Shown: positions 33,517 through 44,677, counted from the first letter of the stretch. The stretch: 64,000 nucleotides of DNA from Kordiimonas lipolytica (GCF_001550065.1 NZ_LRUB01000023.1:1-64000); one strand, 5' to 3'. Made by a program: numbers and translations. Notes: generated from the sequence alone by a model not told the origin.

Positions 33517-34458
33517 ATGCGTCACTACCACAATCCGCTCTATGTTAGCTATGGTGTCGCTGACGAAACCGAGGGACTAAAGCAGGCACTGAGTCTGGCA
33601 CGGAATAACGGCGCTCCATTGGGGGTTCTGGTTGTGTGCCCGGAATTTCCAGAAGAATTTCCTGACTACCGGAAGAAGTACGAAGAGGCGCTTGTTGCTC
33701 AGGCTGAAGCGTCGATACGTTCGACCAAAAAAGCTATCAAGCAAAAAGAAGGCATTGTCGATATTACGATTGAACTCGTTAGCGACAATACTCCGTCCAT
33801 AAAGATCATTCAGTATGTGCTCCGGCACGGGCACGACCTGTTGATAAAGGAGGCTGAGCTTCTCAAAGGCAGTGACAGCGGCTTTAAGGCTATCGATATG
33901 GAGTTGCTGCGCCAATGTCCTTGTGCAATGTGGCTATGCCGCCCGATTGCACATTCAAGACAGCATATTCAGGTCGCCGTGGCCATTGACCCGGAGAGCA
34001 TGGAACAAGCGGCGAAGGCTCTATCAAAGCGCATGTTGGAATTGTCGCGCTCGCTGGCAGATAGCTGCAGCGGCGAGTTGCATATCGTTTCCTGCTGGGA
34101 TTACGAGTTCGAATCCTTCCTGCGCGACAGCATCTGGATAAAAGCCACGGATGCGCAAATTGCAGAAGCTGTTCAGGGCACCCAACACAAACACCGCACG
34201 GCACTTGAGGGGCTGATCAAGGCATCCGGCATTTCCGGCAACTGCCGGGTGCACCATCTGCGCGGCAAGGCCGAGGAATGTATCCCGTCTTTCGTGACGG
34301 ACAAGAAGATCGACATTCTGGTGATGGGTACGGTTGCCCGTACCGGCATCCCTGGCTTCATCATCGGTAATACGGCGGAGAATATCGTGCAGAATCTCTC
34401 CTGTTCATTGATGGCACTTAAACCACAGGGGTTTGTCTCACCAGTGAAAGCGTACTGA
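33517..34458 (+). CDS. tandem-domain universal stress protein (UspE-like)
   Basis: The 313-residue cytoplasmic protein has two Usp folds. The second keeps the nucleotide-binding motif (MGTVARTGIPGFIIGNTAENIV, G-x2-G-x9-G-N type); the first is degenerate. The start at MRHYHNP follows AAGGAGG. Usp proteins support survival in energy limitation and low oxygen. It ends 9 bp before the P-type ATPase gene. Confidence 0.9.
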   Translation: MRHYHNPLYVSYGVADETEGLKQALSLARNNGAPLGVLVVCPEFPEEFPDYRKKYEEALVAQAEASIRSTKKAIKQKEGIVDITIELVSDNTPSIKIIQYVLRHGHDLLIKEAELLKGSDSGFKAIDMELLRQCPCAMWLCRPIAHSRQHIQVAVAIDPESMEQAAKALSKRMLELSRSLADSCSGELHIVSCWDYEFESFLRDSIWIKATDAQIAEAVQGTQHKHRTALEGLIKASGISGNCRVHHLRGKAEECIPSFVTDKKIDILVMGTVARTGIPGFIIGNTAENIVQNLSCSLMALKPQGFVSPVKAY

Positions 34459-34467
34459 AGGTATAGG

Positions 34468-37206
34468 GTGATAATGGAAAAGGCGGGCGCGGACGAGAGC
34501 CAGAAATCATGGCACACGTTATCTACTGAAAATTCGTTGGAGCTTCTTAAAGCTCCGGCGGGCGGGCTTTCGCATGTTGAAGCAACAAAGCGGCTCGCGG
34601 AATACGGCCCCAACCGACTGCCGGAAGCCGCCCGTCGCAGCGGCTTCAAGCGTTTTCTGCAGCAATTCCATCATATCCTGATCTATGTGCTGATCGGCTC
34701 CGCTGCGATTACAGCTGCGCTCGACCACTGGATCGATACGGGCGTGATCCTGGCCGTGGTTGTCGCCAATGCCCTTATCGGGTTCATTCAGGAAGGCAAG
34801 GCGGAAAAGGCGATGGAGGCCATCCGCCATATGCTGGCGCCCCGCGCCAATGTGCTCCGCGATGGGGAAAGACACCGCATAGAAGGCGAAGCGCTCGTTC
34901 CCGGTGACATTGTCTTGCTTGAAGCGGGAGACAAAGTGCCCGCCGATCTGCGCCTTCTAACCGCGCATGGCATGTCGGTGCAGGAGGCTATTCTGACCGG
35001 CGAGTCATTGCCGGTCGAGAAACATACTAAACCAGTGGCCAGTGACGTCGCTCTCGGCGACCGGTCGTGCATGGCATTTTCCGGCACGTTGGTGACGGCT
35101 GGCCAAGCCAAAGGCGCTGTCGTAGGCACCGGCAGCCAGACCGAAATCGGACGCATCAGCGGGCTGATTTCAGAAGTTGAAACACTGACCACGCCGCTTG
35201 TGGCGCAGATGGGTATCTTCGCTAAATGGCTGACCATCCTCATTCTGCTGATTGCCGCGTTGTTGCTGGCTTACGGATATTTTGTCGGCCACCATGAATT
35301 CACAGAGATGTTCATGGCGGTGGTAGGGCTATCAGTTGCCGCGATCCCCGAGGGGTTGCCTGCTGTCCTGACCATTACGCTGGCGATCGGCGTACAGGCT
35401 ATGGCGCGGCGCAATGCCATCGTACGGCGTTTGCCGGCAATTGAAACACTGGGATCGGTTTCCGTTATCTGCACCGACAAAACCGGCACGCTCACACGCA
35501 ACGAGATGATGGTAGCCTCTGTGCTTACCTGTCAGCATCTTTTCGCCTTGGAAGGCGACGGATATGCGCCTGAAGGACTGCTCAAGCTAGAAGATGCACA
35601 TGTCGCACCTTCCGAACATGCCGTGCTGGAAGAACTCGCGCGTGCGGCGGCACTCTGCAACGATGCATTCCTGCGCGAGCATGATGGCGTATGGACGGTA
35701 GAGGGCGACCCGATGGAGGGGGCGCTCCTAGCCTTTGCTGGAAAAATGGATGTGGATGTCCGCAAGACACAGGCGGCGTGGACACGCACGGACGCTATTC
35801 CGTTCGATGCCAAGCACCGCTTCATGGCGACACTGAATCACGACCATGAACGCCATGCGTTTGTGTTCGTCAAGGGCGCTCCGGAACAGATACTTGCCAT
35901 GTGTCAGGATCAGCGCGCCATGAACGGTTATACGGAAGCACTGGATATTGCTTACTGGCACGGGAAAGCCGAGGCTATCGCCGCGCTTGGGGAGCGTGTG
36001 CTCGCCGTTGCGGTGAGACCGGTGAAGTCGGACCATACGGTGCTCGAACATGGGGATGTTGAAGGTACACTCACACTGCTGGGTATGACAGGGATGATCG
36101 ACCCGCCGCGTGCAGAGGCGATTGCGGCAGTCAAGGAATGCCACGGCGCAGGCATCCGTGTGAAAATGATCACGGGCGACCATGCAAAAACGGCGGCTGC
36201 TATCGGCAAGCAAATCGGATTGCAAAACCCGGAAAAGGTTCTGACCGGACGCGATCTCGACGGTATGGACGACGCGGTACTGCGTCAGACCGTGCTGGCT
36301 TGTGACATCTTCGCCCGCACCAGCCCGGAACATAAACTGCGGTTGGTCATGGCGCTGCAATCGCATGGCATGACAGTTGCGATGACCGGGGATGGCGTGA
36401 ATGACGCGCCCGCCCTGAAACGCGCCGATGCGGGTATCGCCATGGGCTTAAAAGGCAGTGAAGCGGCCAAGGAAGCGGCGGAACTTGTGCTGGCAGACGA
36501 TAACTTTGCCTCCATAGCCGCCGCAGTATGGGAAGGCCGCACCGTCTACGACAACATCAAGAAAGTGATCAGTTGGACGCTTCCCACCAACGCAGGCGAA
36601 GCGATGACCATCATTGTCGCGTTGCTGGCTGGGATGACACTGCCGATAACACCCGTCCAGATTCTGTGGGTCAATCTCATTACCGCTGTAACACTGGGCA
36701 TCGCGCTTGCTTTTGAACCGACGGAAGAAAGTACCATGCGCCGTCCGCCGCGCCCTCGTGATGAACCGCTGTTAACCGGCGGGCTGGTCTGGCATATCGT
36801 GCTGGTGTCGTTGCTGTTCCTTTGCGGCGTGTTCGGCATGTATCACTATGCAGTTGACCGGGGCTATTCGGTAGAACTCGCCCGCACCATCGCGCTCAAC
36901 GCGCTGGTGGTGATGGAAATATTCCACCTGTTCTTTATCCGGAATATCTATGGCACTTCGCTGACATGGAAGGCGGTGCGCGGGACCAAGATGGTTTGGA
37001 CGGTGGTCATCGTCATCACTGCCGCGCAATTCGCGATTACCTATCTGCCGCTCTTGCAGACGGTCTTTGCCACAGAGTCCATCCCATTCCTGGATGGCCT
37101 GCTGATTGTCGGTGTCGGCGTGGCCCTGTTCGCGATCATCGAAATCGAAAAACAGGTCCGCCTTCGGGCATCACAAAAAGTGACGAATGATCATGCCCGA
37201 TCTTAG
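34468..37206 (+). CDS. P2-type cation-transporting ATPase
   Basis: The 912-residue inner-membrane pump has N-terminal cation ATPase domain, actuator TGES (177-180), PEGLP in M4 (294-298), phosphorylation Asp337 in CTDKTGTLT, and the hinge TGDGVNDAPALKRADAGIAMG. The sequence groups with Ca2+/Na+/Mg2+-type P2 ATPases; the ion cannot be decided from motifs. Its 3' end overlaps the Kef-type antiporter by 20 bp, so both are co-translated. Mycobacterial CtpF, a P2 ATPase, is part of the DosR regulon, a parallel worth noting. Confidence 0.92.
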   Translation: MIMEKAGADESQKSWHTLSTENSLELLKAPAGGLSHVEATKRLAEYGPNRLPEAARRSGFKRFLQQFHHILIYVLIGSAAITAALDHWIDTGVILAVVVANALIGFIQEGKAEKAMEAIRHMLAPRANVLRDGERHRIEGEALVPGDIVLLEAGDKVPADLRLLTAHGMSVQEAILTGESLPVEKHTKPVASDVALGDRSCMAFSGTLVTAGQAKGAVVGTGSQTEIGRISGLISEVETLTTPLVAQMGIFAKWLTILILLIAALLLAYGYFVGHHEFTEMFMAVVGLSVAAIPEGLPAVLTITLAIGVQAMARRNAIVRRLPAIETLGSVSVICTDKTGTLTRNEMMVASVLTCQHLFALEGDGYAPEGLLKLEDAHVAPSEHAVLEELARAAALCNDAFLREHDGVWTVEGDPMEGALLAFAGKMDVDVRKTQAAWTRTDAIPFDAKHRFMATLNHDHERHAFVFVKGAPEQILAMCQDQRAMNGYTEALDIAYWHGKAEAIAALGERVLAVAVRPVKSDHTVLEHGDVEGTLTLLGMTGMIDPPRAEAIAAVKECHGAGIRVKMITGDHAKTAAAIGKQIGLQNPEKVLTGRDLDGMDDAVLRQTVLACDIFARTSPEHKLRLVMALQSHGMTVAMTGDGVNDAPALKRADAGIAMGLKGSEAAKEAAELVLADDNFASIAAAVWEGRTVYDNIKKVISWTLPTNAGEAMTIIVALLAGMTLPITPVQILWVNLITAVTLGIALAFEPTEESTMRRPPRPRDEPLLTGGLVWHIVLVSLLFLCGVFGMYHYAVDRGYSVELARTIALNALVVMEIFHLFFIRNIYGTSLTWKAVRGTKMVWTVVIVITAAQFAITYLPLLQTVFATESIPFLDGLLIVGVGVALFAIIEIEKQVRLRASQKVTNDHARS

Positions 37207-38899
37207 CTTCCTGCATGCCTCGCCGTTCTATGAACTGACGGCGCTCATTGCCCTGGCCGCTGTTATCGGTTCCGTAGGCTTGTTGCTGCGCCAGCCGATG
37301 ATCGTCAGCTTCATTGCAGTCGGCGTACTGGCCGGCCCCTCAGCCCTCGGGATTGTGCAGTCGCACGAACATATCGAGTTGCTGGCAGAGCTCGGCATCG
37401 CCGTGCTGCTATTTCTGGTCGGCCTGAAACTGGATTTGAAGCTGATCCGTACCCTTGGCCCCGTAGCGCTAGCAACAGGGCTGGGGCAAGTGACGTTCAC
37501 CTCGGTGATAGGTTTTCTCATCGGTCTTGCGCTGGGGCTGGATACGGTCACTTCTCTCTATGTTGCCGTGGCGCTGACCTTCTCCAGCACCATCATCATC
37601 GTCAAACTGCTCTCAGATAAACGCGAAGTCGATTCCCTACATGGCCGGATCGCCATTGGCTTTCTGATTGTGCAGGACCTTGTCGTCGTGTTGGCGATGA
37701 TGGTTCTGTCCGCCTTCGGTGTGGGTGCCCAGGAGGGGAATGATGGTTCGGTGTTCGTACATATCAGCACTAACGTGTTCTACGGCATTCTGATGCTAGG
37801 TTTTATCCTGCTTTTTATTCGCCACCTCGCGACGCCGCTGGTTAGCCGCATCGCCCACTCACAAGAACTGCTGATTATTTTTGCCATTGCATGGGCTGCG
37901 CTTCTGGCCACCATTGGCAGCGAGCTTGGTTTCAGTAAAGAGTTGGGTGGCTTGCTCGCCGGGATATCGCTGGCCTCCACGCCATTCCGCGAAGCCATCG
38001 TGGCGGGCCTTTCCTCTCTGCGGGATTTCCTCCTGTTGTTTTTCTTCATTGCACTGGGCTCGCAGCTCGATCTCGGTTTGCTTGGCGCGCAAGTTGCTCC
38101 CGCACTGGCCTTTTCTGTCTTTGTGCTTATCGGTAACCCGCTGATCGTGATGATCATTATGGGTTTGATGGGGTATAGAAAACGCACCGGATTTCTGGCT
38201 GGACTGACCGTCGCCCAGATCAGCGAGTTTTCGCTCATCTTTATGGCGATGGGACTCACGCTGGGGCATGTCTCGGCGGAATCGTTGGGGCTAGTGACTC
38301 TGGTTGGGCTGATTACGATTTCCCTGTCGGTTTATATGATCACTTATTCCCACGGCCTTTATGGCAGGCTGGAGCCTTGGTTCGACCTATTCGAACGGAA
38401 GAAGCCCTACCGTGAGGAAAAACTCGAACAGCAGCTCCTGGCCAAAGGGGAATACGACGTTATCCTTTTTGGTATCGGTCGGTACGGAAAAGCCATTGCA
38501 CACTATCTGTTACAGCAGGAATACAGCTTGCTGGTGGTAGATTTCAATCCGGATGAGGTTCGCCGCTGGCGGGCACAGGGGCATGCGGCCATTTATGGAG
38601 ATGCGAGCGATCCGGCATTTATCGCCAGCCTGCCATTAAATGGCGTCAAGTGGATTGTCTCCGCCATGCCCCAGCATGATATCGGCGTCACTCATGAGGA
38701 TCCTCGTCTCATCCTTCTGGAAGGGTTGAAACAGCAACACTGCAGCGCCGGAATCGCAATATCTACTCAGCGCTCCCACGATAGGGAAATCCTCAGAGAG
38801 AAAGGGGCGACACTGGTTCTCCTGCCGTTTTTTGACGCGGCGGAACAGGCTGTGTTGCGGATGAAGATCTTGCAAGAAAAATTAAGAGAAACTGAATAG
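37187..38899 (+). CDS. Kef-type monovalent cation/proton antiporter with TrkA-N domain
   Basis: CPA2-family protein of 570 residues. About 12 membrane helices (residues 10-385) are followed by an RCK/TrkA-N domain starting YDVILFGIGRYGKAIAHYL (dinucleotide-binding GxGxxG). It moves K+ or Na+ against H+ across the inner membrane, gated by nucleotide. The start overlaps the ATPase gene. It closes the operon; a 530-bp gap follows. Confidence 0.92.
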   Translation: MIMPDLSFLHASPFYELTALIALAAVIGSVGLLLRQPMIVSFIAVGVLAGPSALGIVQSHEHIELLAELGIAVLLFLVGLKLDLKLIRTLGPVALATGLGQVTFTSVIGFLIGLALGLDTVTSLYVAVALTFSSTIIIVKLLSDKREVDSLHGRIAIGFLIVQDLVVVLAMMVLSAFGVGAQEGNDGSVFVHISTNVFYGILMLGFILLFIRHLATPLVSRIAHSQELLIIFAIAWAALLATIGSELGFSKELGGLLAGISLASTPFREAIVAGLSSLRDFLLLFFFIALGSQLDLGLLGAQVAPALAFSVFVLIGNPLIVMIIMGLMGYRKRTGFLAGLTVAQISEFSLIFMAMGLTLGHVSAESLGLVTLVGLITISLSVYMITYSHGLYGRLEPWFDLFERKKPYREEKLEQQLLAKGEYDVILFGIGRYGKAIAHYLLQQEYSLLVVDFNPDEVRRWRAQGHAAIYGDASDPAFIASLPLNGVKWIVSAMPQHDIGVTHEDPRLILLEGLKQQHCSAGIAISTQRSHDREILREKGATLVLLPFFDAAEQAVLRMKILQEKLRETE

Positions 38900-39430
38900 C
38901 TCCAAACTGAGTGAGCCCTGATACTGATAGGGCCGCCGACGATGTCCTGTAAATATGGCTGACGGACACTTGTCGATGCAGACGACTATCGAAAGCCTTT
39001 CACAGGAAAGGCAAGCGTCCGGTGAGGAAGGGAGGTTCAGGAACATGTCTAAACTCAACTACTATACTCGTTGCACTAGACACAGCTTTTTAACGTCAAG
39101 ACCTTTTTTGCAGGAAAGTGACGCGCAGGTCACGGATATTGGCCAATATCAAAGCTACGCCACGTCCCTTTCAGGTTGAATATGATTGTTTCCAGTTAGT
39201 GCTGAATTACCGTTGTGAGTCAGAAAGCACACTGGTAGATCAGCGAGCCTGTCAATTGGTGAAGCTGAAGGTCTCTATGCTGCCTGTGCTTCATGCATCT
39301 GACTGCGTGCCTCACGCGGGTAGACCAAACGGTTCATATTGATTTCTGTCAATGACGATTGATCGTCGCTCCTTATGCTTAATGGTGGCATTTACGCTTC
39401 GTGGATACTGCGAACAGGAGGGATTGTCAG
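38900..39430. other. 531-bp intergenic region upstream of the acs-pdh operon
   Basis: No convincing gene. A 44-codon frame at 39045 with an AGGGAGG upstream is possible but has no recognisable features. Notable sites are the perfect 16-bp palindrome GATATTGGCCAATATC (39135-39150) and the FNR/FixK box at 39339-39352. Confidence 0.5.
39339..39352 (+). promoter_or_regulatory. FNR/FixK-type box
   Basis: TTGATTTCTGTCAA (one deviation, GTCAA for ATCAA) lies 78 bp before the acetyl-CoA synthetase start. Confidence 0.7.
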
Positions 39431-41215
39431 ATGCTGCCCACAGAGGACAAGTCATTCGTGTCACAATCTTCGCCGCTGGAGCAGCGGATCGGTCAAGCCC
39501 TGCTTTGGCATGGCAAGGACTATGAGGCCCTTTGTTCGACCTTTTCCTGGAAGGCAGCCGGACGCCAGTTGGACGGATTGCCGGAAGGCGGGCTCAATAT
39601 TGCTTATGAGGCGGTTGACCGGCATGTGATGTGGAACGGCTGCGAGAAGACCGCCATCCGCTGGCTCGGGAAATCGGGTAACTGTCGCGATATCAGTTAC
39701 GCCGACCTGGCGCGCGATACGGCCCGGTTCGCGTCGGTCCTTGATCATCTGGGCATTGAGCAGGGGGAGCGGGTTTTCGCGCTGATGGGACGAGAGCCCG
39801 CACTTTATGTCACCGCTTTGGGCACACTCAGGCGTGGTGCCGTGTTCTGTCCGCTTTTTTCAGCATTTGGGCCGGACCCCATCAAGGCACGCATCAGTAT
39901 CGGCGAAGGTGCTGTGCTTGTGACCACGAAAGCATTCTATCAGAAAAAAATCGCCCACATCAGGGGCGAGTTGCCAACGCTCAAGCACGTCCTGATCGTG
40001 GGAGATGCGGATGACCTGCCGGATGATACGCTGTCGTTTGATACCCTGTTGGCAGCCGGTGATCCCGGCTTCCCTGTGGCACAAACGAGGCCGCATGACA
40101 TGGCGCTTCTGCATTTCACCAGCGGTACGACCGGTAAGCCCAAGGGGGCGTTCCATGTGCATGAAGCGGTGCTGGCGCATCATGTGTCGGCGCAGTACGC
40201 TCTTGATCTCAGGAAAGACGATATCATCTGGTGCACCGCCGATCCCGGTTGGGTGACAGGCACCTCCTATGGCATTATTGCGCCGCTGACGACCGGTGCG
40301 ACCATGATTGTTGACGAGGCAGAGTTCAACCCCGAGCGCTGGTACACCATACTGCAGGATCAAAAGGTAACGGTTTGGTATAGCGCGCCCACAGCCATCC
40401 GCATGTTGATGAAGGCGGGAGGCGACTTGGCGCGCGAATATGATCTGTCGGCGCTCAGGTTCCTGGCGTCGGTGGGGGAACCCCTGAACCCTGAAGCGGT
40501 GATCTGGAGCGCTGACGTTTTTGGTAAACCATTCCATGACAATTGGTGGCAGACGGAAACCGGCGCGATCATGATTGGCAATCTGGCCATAGGTGATATC
40601 AAACCGGGGTCGATGGGGCGCCCGCTGCCAGGTATTGACGCGGGCATCGTTGAACTGCGCGAGGATGGTAGCGTGCGGGAAATCACGTCTGCGGGTGAGG
40701 TGGGTGAGTTGGCTCTCAGGCCCGGCTGGCCCTCGATGTTCCGCGGATATCTGCACGAGACAGCGCGCTACGAGAAATGCTTCAAGGGCGGCTGGTACCT
40801 GAGCGGCGATCTGGCTATGCGCGACACGGACGGCTATTATTGGTTCGTCGGGCGTGCGGACGACATGATCAAATCGTCTGGTCATCTGATTGGCCCATTT
40901 GAGGTGGAAAGCGCGCTTGTGGCGCATGATGCCGTGGCGGAAGCCGCGGTGATCGGCGTGCCGGACGAACGCGCGGGCGAGGTGGTGAAGGCGTTCGTGA
41001 CGCTCCATCACGGGATTGAACCCGACGAGACGACGAGACGCGATATCCTTGCCCACGTCCGGCGCAGCCTTGGCGCGGCTGTCGCGCCACGGGTGATCGA
41101 ATTTGCCGATGAATTGCCGAAAACCCGGAGCGGAAAGATCATGCGGCGGCTCTTGAAGGCCCGTGAGCTCGGGCTACCGGAGGGCGACACGTCCACCCTG
41201 GAGACATTCAAATGA
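39431..41215 (+). CDS. acsA: acetyl-CoA synthetase (acetate-CoA ligase family)
   Basis: The 594-residue cytoplasmic enzyme activates acetate through acetyl-AMP. Adenylate-forming motifs: [16 protein letters not shown] (P-loop), WWQTETG, and [10 protein letters not shown]; the C-terminal [11 protein letters not shown] carries the catalytic Lys that is typically acetylated. The start at MLPTED is chosen for CAGGAGGG 8 nt upstream; an earlier in-frame codon at 39401 has none. It is the first gene of an operon with the pyruvate dehydrogenase genes, joined by an ATGA overlap. Propionate or another short acid is a possible substrate. Confidence 0.88.
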   Translation: MLPTEDKSFVSQSSPLEQRIGQALLWHGKDYEALCSTFSWKAAGRQLDGLPEGGLNIAYEAVDRHVMWNGCEKTAIRWLGKSGNCRDISYADLARDTARFASVLDHLGIEQGERVFALMGREPALYVTALGTLRRGAVFCPLFSAFGPDPIKARISIGEGAVLVTTKAFYQKKIAHIRGELPTLKHVLIVGDADDLPDDTLSFDTLLAAGDPGFPVAQTRPHDMALLHFTSGTTGKPKGAFHVHEAVLAHHVSAQYALDLRKDDIIWCTADPGWVTGTSYGIIAPLTTGATMIVDEAEFNPERWYTILQDQKVTVWYSAPTAIRMLMKAGGDLAREYDLSALRFLASVGEPLNPEAVIWSADVFGKPFHDNWWQTETGAIMIGNLAIGDIKPGSMGRPLPGIDAGIVELREDGSVREITSAGEVGELALRPGWPSMFRGYLHETARYEKCFKGGWYLSGDLAMRDTDGYYWFVGRADDMIKSSGHLIGPFEVESALVAHDAVAEAAVIGVPDERAGEVVKAFVTLHHGIEPDETTRRDILAHVRRSLGAAVAPRVIEFADELPKTRSGKIMRRLLKARELGLPEGDTSTLETFK

Positions 41216-42207
41216 ACAAGTATGCCCCAGGCGATGTCCGCCCGCACTTAACGCGCGACCATTGCCTGCACCTGATGAAGCAGATGACCCGTATCCGCCG
41301 GTTCGAAGAAAAGTGTGCAGAGCTCTACACCCAGGAGAAAATCCGGGGCTTCCTGCACCTGTATATCGGTGAAGAGGCTGTGGCGACCGGGGTGACAGAA
41401 GCCCTGGGCCCCGAGGATGCCGTGGTGGCCACTTACCGCGAACACGGGCATGCGCTTGTGCGCGGGGTGCCCGCGGATCGCATCATGGCGGAAATGTTCG
41501 GGAGGATTGACGGTGTCTGCCGGGGGCGCGGCGGATCGATGCATCTTTTCGATGTCGGGCGGCGCTTTTATGGCGGCAATGCCATCGTGGGCGGCGGCCT
41601 GCCGCTGGCGGTTGGCCTCGCGCTTGCCGACAAGATGCAGGGGCGCGACCGGGTGACAGTTTGCTTCTTCGGCGAAGGGGCTGTAGCAGAAGGCGAGTTC
41701 CACGAAAGTCTCAATCTCGCGGCGCTATGGAAATTGCCCGTCCTGTTCGTGTGCGAAAACAATGGCTATGCCATGGGCACAGCGCTCGACCGATCCGAGT
41801 CTGAGACCGATATCCATGCCAAGGCCGCCAGTTACCGGCTACCTGCTGAAGTGGTGGATGGCATGAATGTGGTGGAGGTGGAAGCCGCAGCCCGCCGTGC
41901 CACGGGTGCCATCCGTGCGGCTGAAGGGCCCTATTTCCTTGAGTGCCGCACCTACCGCTTCCGCGCCCATTCCATGTTCGACCCCCAGCTGTACCGCTCG
42001 AAAGACGAAGTGGCGGCGTGGGAGAAGAAGGGCCCGGTGGTTCGCTTCCGGGATTGGATGGTGGCGGCGGGCATGGCGCATGAGGCCGATCTCGCTCGGA
42101 TCGAGGAAGAGGTGGCAGCGGAAGTGACAGCCGCAGTTGCCTTTGCCGAAGCAAGCGAATGGGAAAGCGTGAACACAATGCTTGAAGAAGTAGGGGCTTT
42201 GGGATGA
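41212..42207 (+). CDS. pdhA: pyruvate/acetoin dehydrogenase E1 alpha subunit
   Basis: The 331-residue thiamine-diphosphate enzyme subunit decarboxylates a 2-oxo acid. The ThDP motif runs [20 protein letters not shown] to [29 protein letters not shown] and [11 protein letters not shown] (phosphorylation-loop region) are typical of PDH E1alpha. It overlaps acsA and E1beta by 4 bp each. Acetoin dehydrogenase AcoA is the main alternative. Confidence 0.9.
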   Translation: MNKYAPGDVRPHLTRDHCLHLMKQMTRIRRFEEKCAELYTQEKIRGFLHLYIGEEAVATGVTEALGPEDAVVATYREHGHALVRGVPADRIMAEMFGRIDGVCRGRGGSMHLFDVGRRFYGGNAIVGGGLPLAVGLALADKMQGRDRVTVCFFGEGAVAEGEFHESLNLAALWKLPVLFVCENNGYAMGTALDRSESETDIHAKAASYRLPAEVVDGMNVVEVEAAARRATGAIRAAEGPYFLECRTYRFRAHSMFDPQLYRSKDEVAAWEKKGPVVRFRDWMVAAGMAHEADLARIEEEVAAEVTAAVAFAEASEWESVNTMLEEVGALG

Positions 42208-43181
42208 CCGAAGAGGTGACATACCGGGAGGCCGTTGGCCGGACCATACGCGACGCCATGAAGGCAGACGACCGGGTTTTCATCATGGGTGAAGATGTCG
42301 CCCGTTATGGCGGCACTTACGCTGTAACCAAAGGGCTTGCCGAAGAGTTCGGCGAAGACCGGGTGCGCGATACGCCGCTGTCGGAATCAGCCTTCACTGG
42401 CGCCGGCATCGGTGCAGCGATTGGTGGCATGCGACCGATTGTCGAGATTATGACGGTGAATTTCAGCTTGCTGGCGCTTGACCAGATTTTGAATACCGCC
42501 GCCACCTTCCGCCATATGTCCGGCGGGCAGGTGGGTGTGCCGTTGGTGATCCGCATTGCAACCGGTGCCGGGCGGCAACTGGCGGCCCAGCATTCTCACA
42601 GCCTTGAGAATTGGTATGCCCATATCCCGGGGCTGAGGGTGCTCGCGCCCGCGACCGTGCAGGATGCCTATGCCATGCTGGCTCCAGCGCTTCAGGACCC
42701 AGACCCGGTGATCATTTTCGAGCATGTCATGCTTTATGGACGAACGGAGCCGTTGGACACATCCTCAGTTGCGGACCTTCGCTCTGCCGCTGTGCGCCGT
42801 GCGGGCACCGACATTAGCCTGATCACCTATGGCGGGTCCCTGCCGAAAACGCTGGAGGCCGCAGAGGTGCTGACAGAGGAAGGGATCGGCGCCGAGGTGC
42901 TGGACCTTCGCGTGCTGCGCCCACTCGATAATGCCGCGATCCTTGAGACGGTATCGAAAACCCGGCGCGCGGTGGTTGTGGATGAAGGCTGGCTGACCGG
43001 CAGCCTAGCGGCCGAAATATCCGCCCGGATCATGGAAGGCGCCTTCTGGGAACTGGACGCGCCCGTGGGCCGGGTATGCTCGGCCGAAATCCCGATCCCG
43101 TACCCCAAGCATCTTGAAGACGCTGCCTTGCCGCAAGTGGACAGGATTGTCGCCGCGGCCATGGCCGCCATGGGCCGGTAG
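42204..43181 (+). CDS. pdhB: pyruvate/acetoin dehydrogenase E1 beta subunit
   Basis: The 325-residue partner of E1 alpha supplies ThDP activation and the E2 contact. Conserved segments: [35 protein letters not shown], and the transketolase C-terminal [17 protein letters not shown]. The start overlaps the E1 alpha stop; E2 begins 9 bp after its stop. The protein lacks the N-terminal lipoyl domain found in some alphaproteobacterial PdhB proteins. Confidence 0.9.
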   Translation: MTEEVTYREAVGRTIRDAMKADDRVFIMGEDVARYGGTYAVTKGLAEEFGEDRVRDTPLSESAFTGAGIGAAIGGMRPIVEIMTVNFSLLALDQILNTAATFRHMSGGQVGVPLVIRIATGAGRQLAAQHSHSLENWYAHIPGLRVLAPATVQDAYAMLAPALQDPDPVIIFEHVMLYGRTEPLDTSSVADLRSAAVRRAGTDISLITYGGSLPKTLEAAEVLTEEGIGAEVLDLRVLRPLDNAAILETVSKTRRAVVVDEGWLTGSLAAEISARIMEGAFWELDAPVGRVCSAEIPIPYPKHLEDAALPQVDRIVAAAMAAMGR

Positions 43182-43190
43182 GGGGCGCAT

Positions 43191-44387
43191 ATGGGGCTTT
43201 TCAAAATGCCGTCGCTGGGGGCCGATATGGAGGCCGGTACGCTGGTGGAATGGATGATCGCGCCGGGTGACGTGGTTGCCAAGGGTGATACTGTGGCGGT
43301 TGTTGAAACCCAGAAAGGCGCGATTGAAATCGAGACGTTCGAGGCAGGCACTGTCGGCAAACTGCTGGTCGAAGTGGGTGAGACCGTGCCGGTGGGTACA
43401 CCGCTCGCCGAAATCGGTGATGTTTCGGCGCCAGAGGCCGCGCCTGCACCTGCACCGGAGTCAGCGGTTGCGCTAGAGCCCACGCAGGAAGTTACAGCCG
43501 CGCCGGAAGCGCCACCACCGACACCTAAACCCACGGCGGCACCCACCCCCGCAAGCGCCGGGCGTCACCGGGCGTCGCCCGCTGCCCGCAAGCTTGCTGC
43601 GGAGACGGGCGTTGACCTGTCAGGCATCAAGGGCACCGGCCCCGGTGGTGCGGTCACGAGCTGCGACCTAGAGGGCGCGCCGAAAGCGACACCACGAGAG
43701 GCCGCTCGTGCATCAGGGATCGATTTCACCGAGATGCGCAAGGCCATTGGCCGGGCGATGGCCCGGTCGAAGCGGGAAATCCCGCACTATTACCTCAAGC
43801 ACCAGATTGACCTGCAGGCCGCCAGCGCGTGGCTTGAGGATTATAATGGATCGCAAGAGCCGGCGGGCCGATTGCTAATGGGCGCGCTACTGGTGAAAGC
43901 CGTGGCCCTTGCGCTGAAGAATTTCCCGGACATGAACGGCTTTTATGAAGACGATGCCTTTACACCAAGCGTCGCCATCCATTGCGGTGTTGCTGTGGCT
44001 GTACGAGGTGGCGGCTTGATTGCTCCTGCGGTCCACGACACTGACAGCCTGTCGCTCAGTGACCTGATGGCCGCGATGCGCGATCTGGTTGCCCGGGTGC
44101 GGGCGGGTGGCCTGAAGGGATCGGAACTTGCGGACCCGACGATCACGATCACCAGCCTCGGCGATCGCGGCGTGGACGAAGTCTACGGCGTTATCCACCC
44201 GCCGCAGGTGGCGATTGTCGGCTTTGGCACAGTGGAAGAGCGCCCCCTGGTTGTGGATGGCTCACTTGTGGCTGCCCCCACGGTAATTAGCACGCTGGCC
44301 GCGGACCATAGGGTCGGCGACGGCAGGCGCGGTGCCCTGTTCCTGCGCGACATCGAAACGCTTCTACAGAAACCGGAGGCCCTATGA
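43191..44387 (+). CDS. pdhC: dihydrolipoamide acyltransferase (E2)
   Basis: The 398-residue core of the 2-oxo-acid dehydrogenase complex has one lipoyl domain with Lys42 in [12 protein letters not shown], a Pro/Ala-rich linker (about 80-120), a peripheral-subunit-binding domain (about 127-155, [14 protein letters not shown]...GTGPGGAV) and a catalytic domain with the His-Asp pair in [11 protein letters not shown]. It overlaps the ACP gene by 4 bp. No E3 is in the window, so the complex must borrow one. Confidence 0.9.
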   Translation: MGLFKMPSLGADMEAGTLVEWMIAPGDVVAKGDTVAVVETQKGAIEIETFEAGTVGKLLVEVGETVPVGTPLAEIGDVSAPEAAPAPAPESAVALEPTQEVTAAPEAPPPTPKPTAAPTPASAGRHRASPAARKLAAETGVDLSGIKGTGPGGAVTSCDLEGAPKATPREAARASGIDFTEMRKAIGRAMARSKREIPHYYLKHQIDLQAASAWLEDYNGSQEPAGRLLMGALLVKAVALALKNFPDMNGFYEDDAFTPSVAIHCGVAVAVRGGGLIAPAVHDTDSLSLSDLMAAMRDLVARVRAGGLKGSELADPTITITSLGDRGVDEVYGVIHPPQVAIVGFGTVEERPLVVDGSLVAAPTVISTLAADHRVGDGRRGALFLRDIETLLQKPEAL

Positions 44388-44638
44388 CGTCCCACATGAC
44401 CCATGATGCGCTTCGGCGCGCTTTTGAAGAAGAATTGTTGGCTATCGCACCTGACGCCAGCCTCGACGGTGTGGCCGAGGACGCGGACTTGCGCGATGCG
44501 CTTGATCTGGACTCGATGGATATCATGAATTTGGTGATCGCGCTTCATGACCGCCTTGGTGTGGATATTCCGGACAAGGACGCAGCCCAGTTGGTGACGA
44601 TTAAAGGCGCACTCGATTACCTAAAAGGAAAAAGCTGA
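44384..44638 (+). CDS. acyl carrier protein
   Basis: The 84-residue acidic protein has the phosphopantetheine Ser in LDLDSMDIMNLV. Helix 1 and 3 patterns fit the ACP fold. The ATG overlaps the E2 stop, so it belongs to the acs-pdh operon rather than to fatty-acid synthesis genes. Possible roles are supplying octanoyl-ACP for lipoylation of E2 or accepting acetyl groups; neither is shown. Confidence 0.88.
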   Translation: MTSHMTHDALRRAFEEELLAIAPDASLDGVAEDADLRDALDLDSMDIMNLVIALHDRLGVDIPDKDAAQLVTIKGALDYLKGKS

Positions 44639-44677
44639 GGAACCGTTTTCGGAGGAAGAACGGAACCCCTTTGCCGC

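Noticed and set aside
39045..39179. 44-codon frame with AGGGAGG upstream
   Set aside because: A ribosome-like site exists, but length, composition and lack of conserved features do not support a gene by inspection.
39860..41056. 398-codon minus-strand frame opposite acsA
   Set aside because: Antisense shadow of a strongly conserved synthetase gene.
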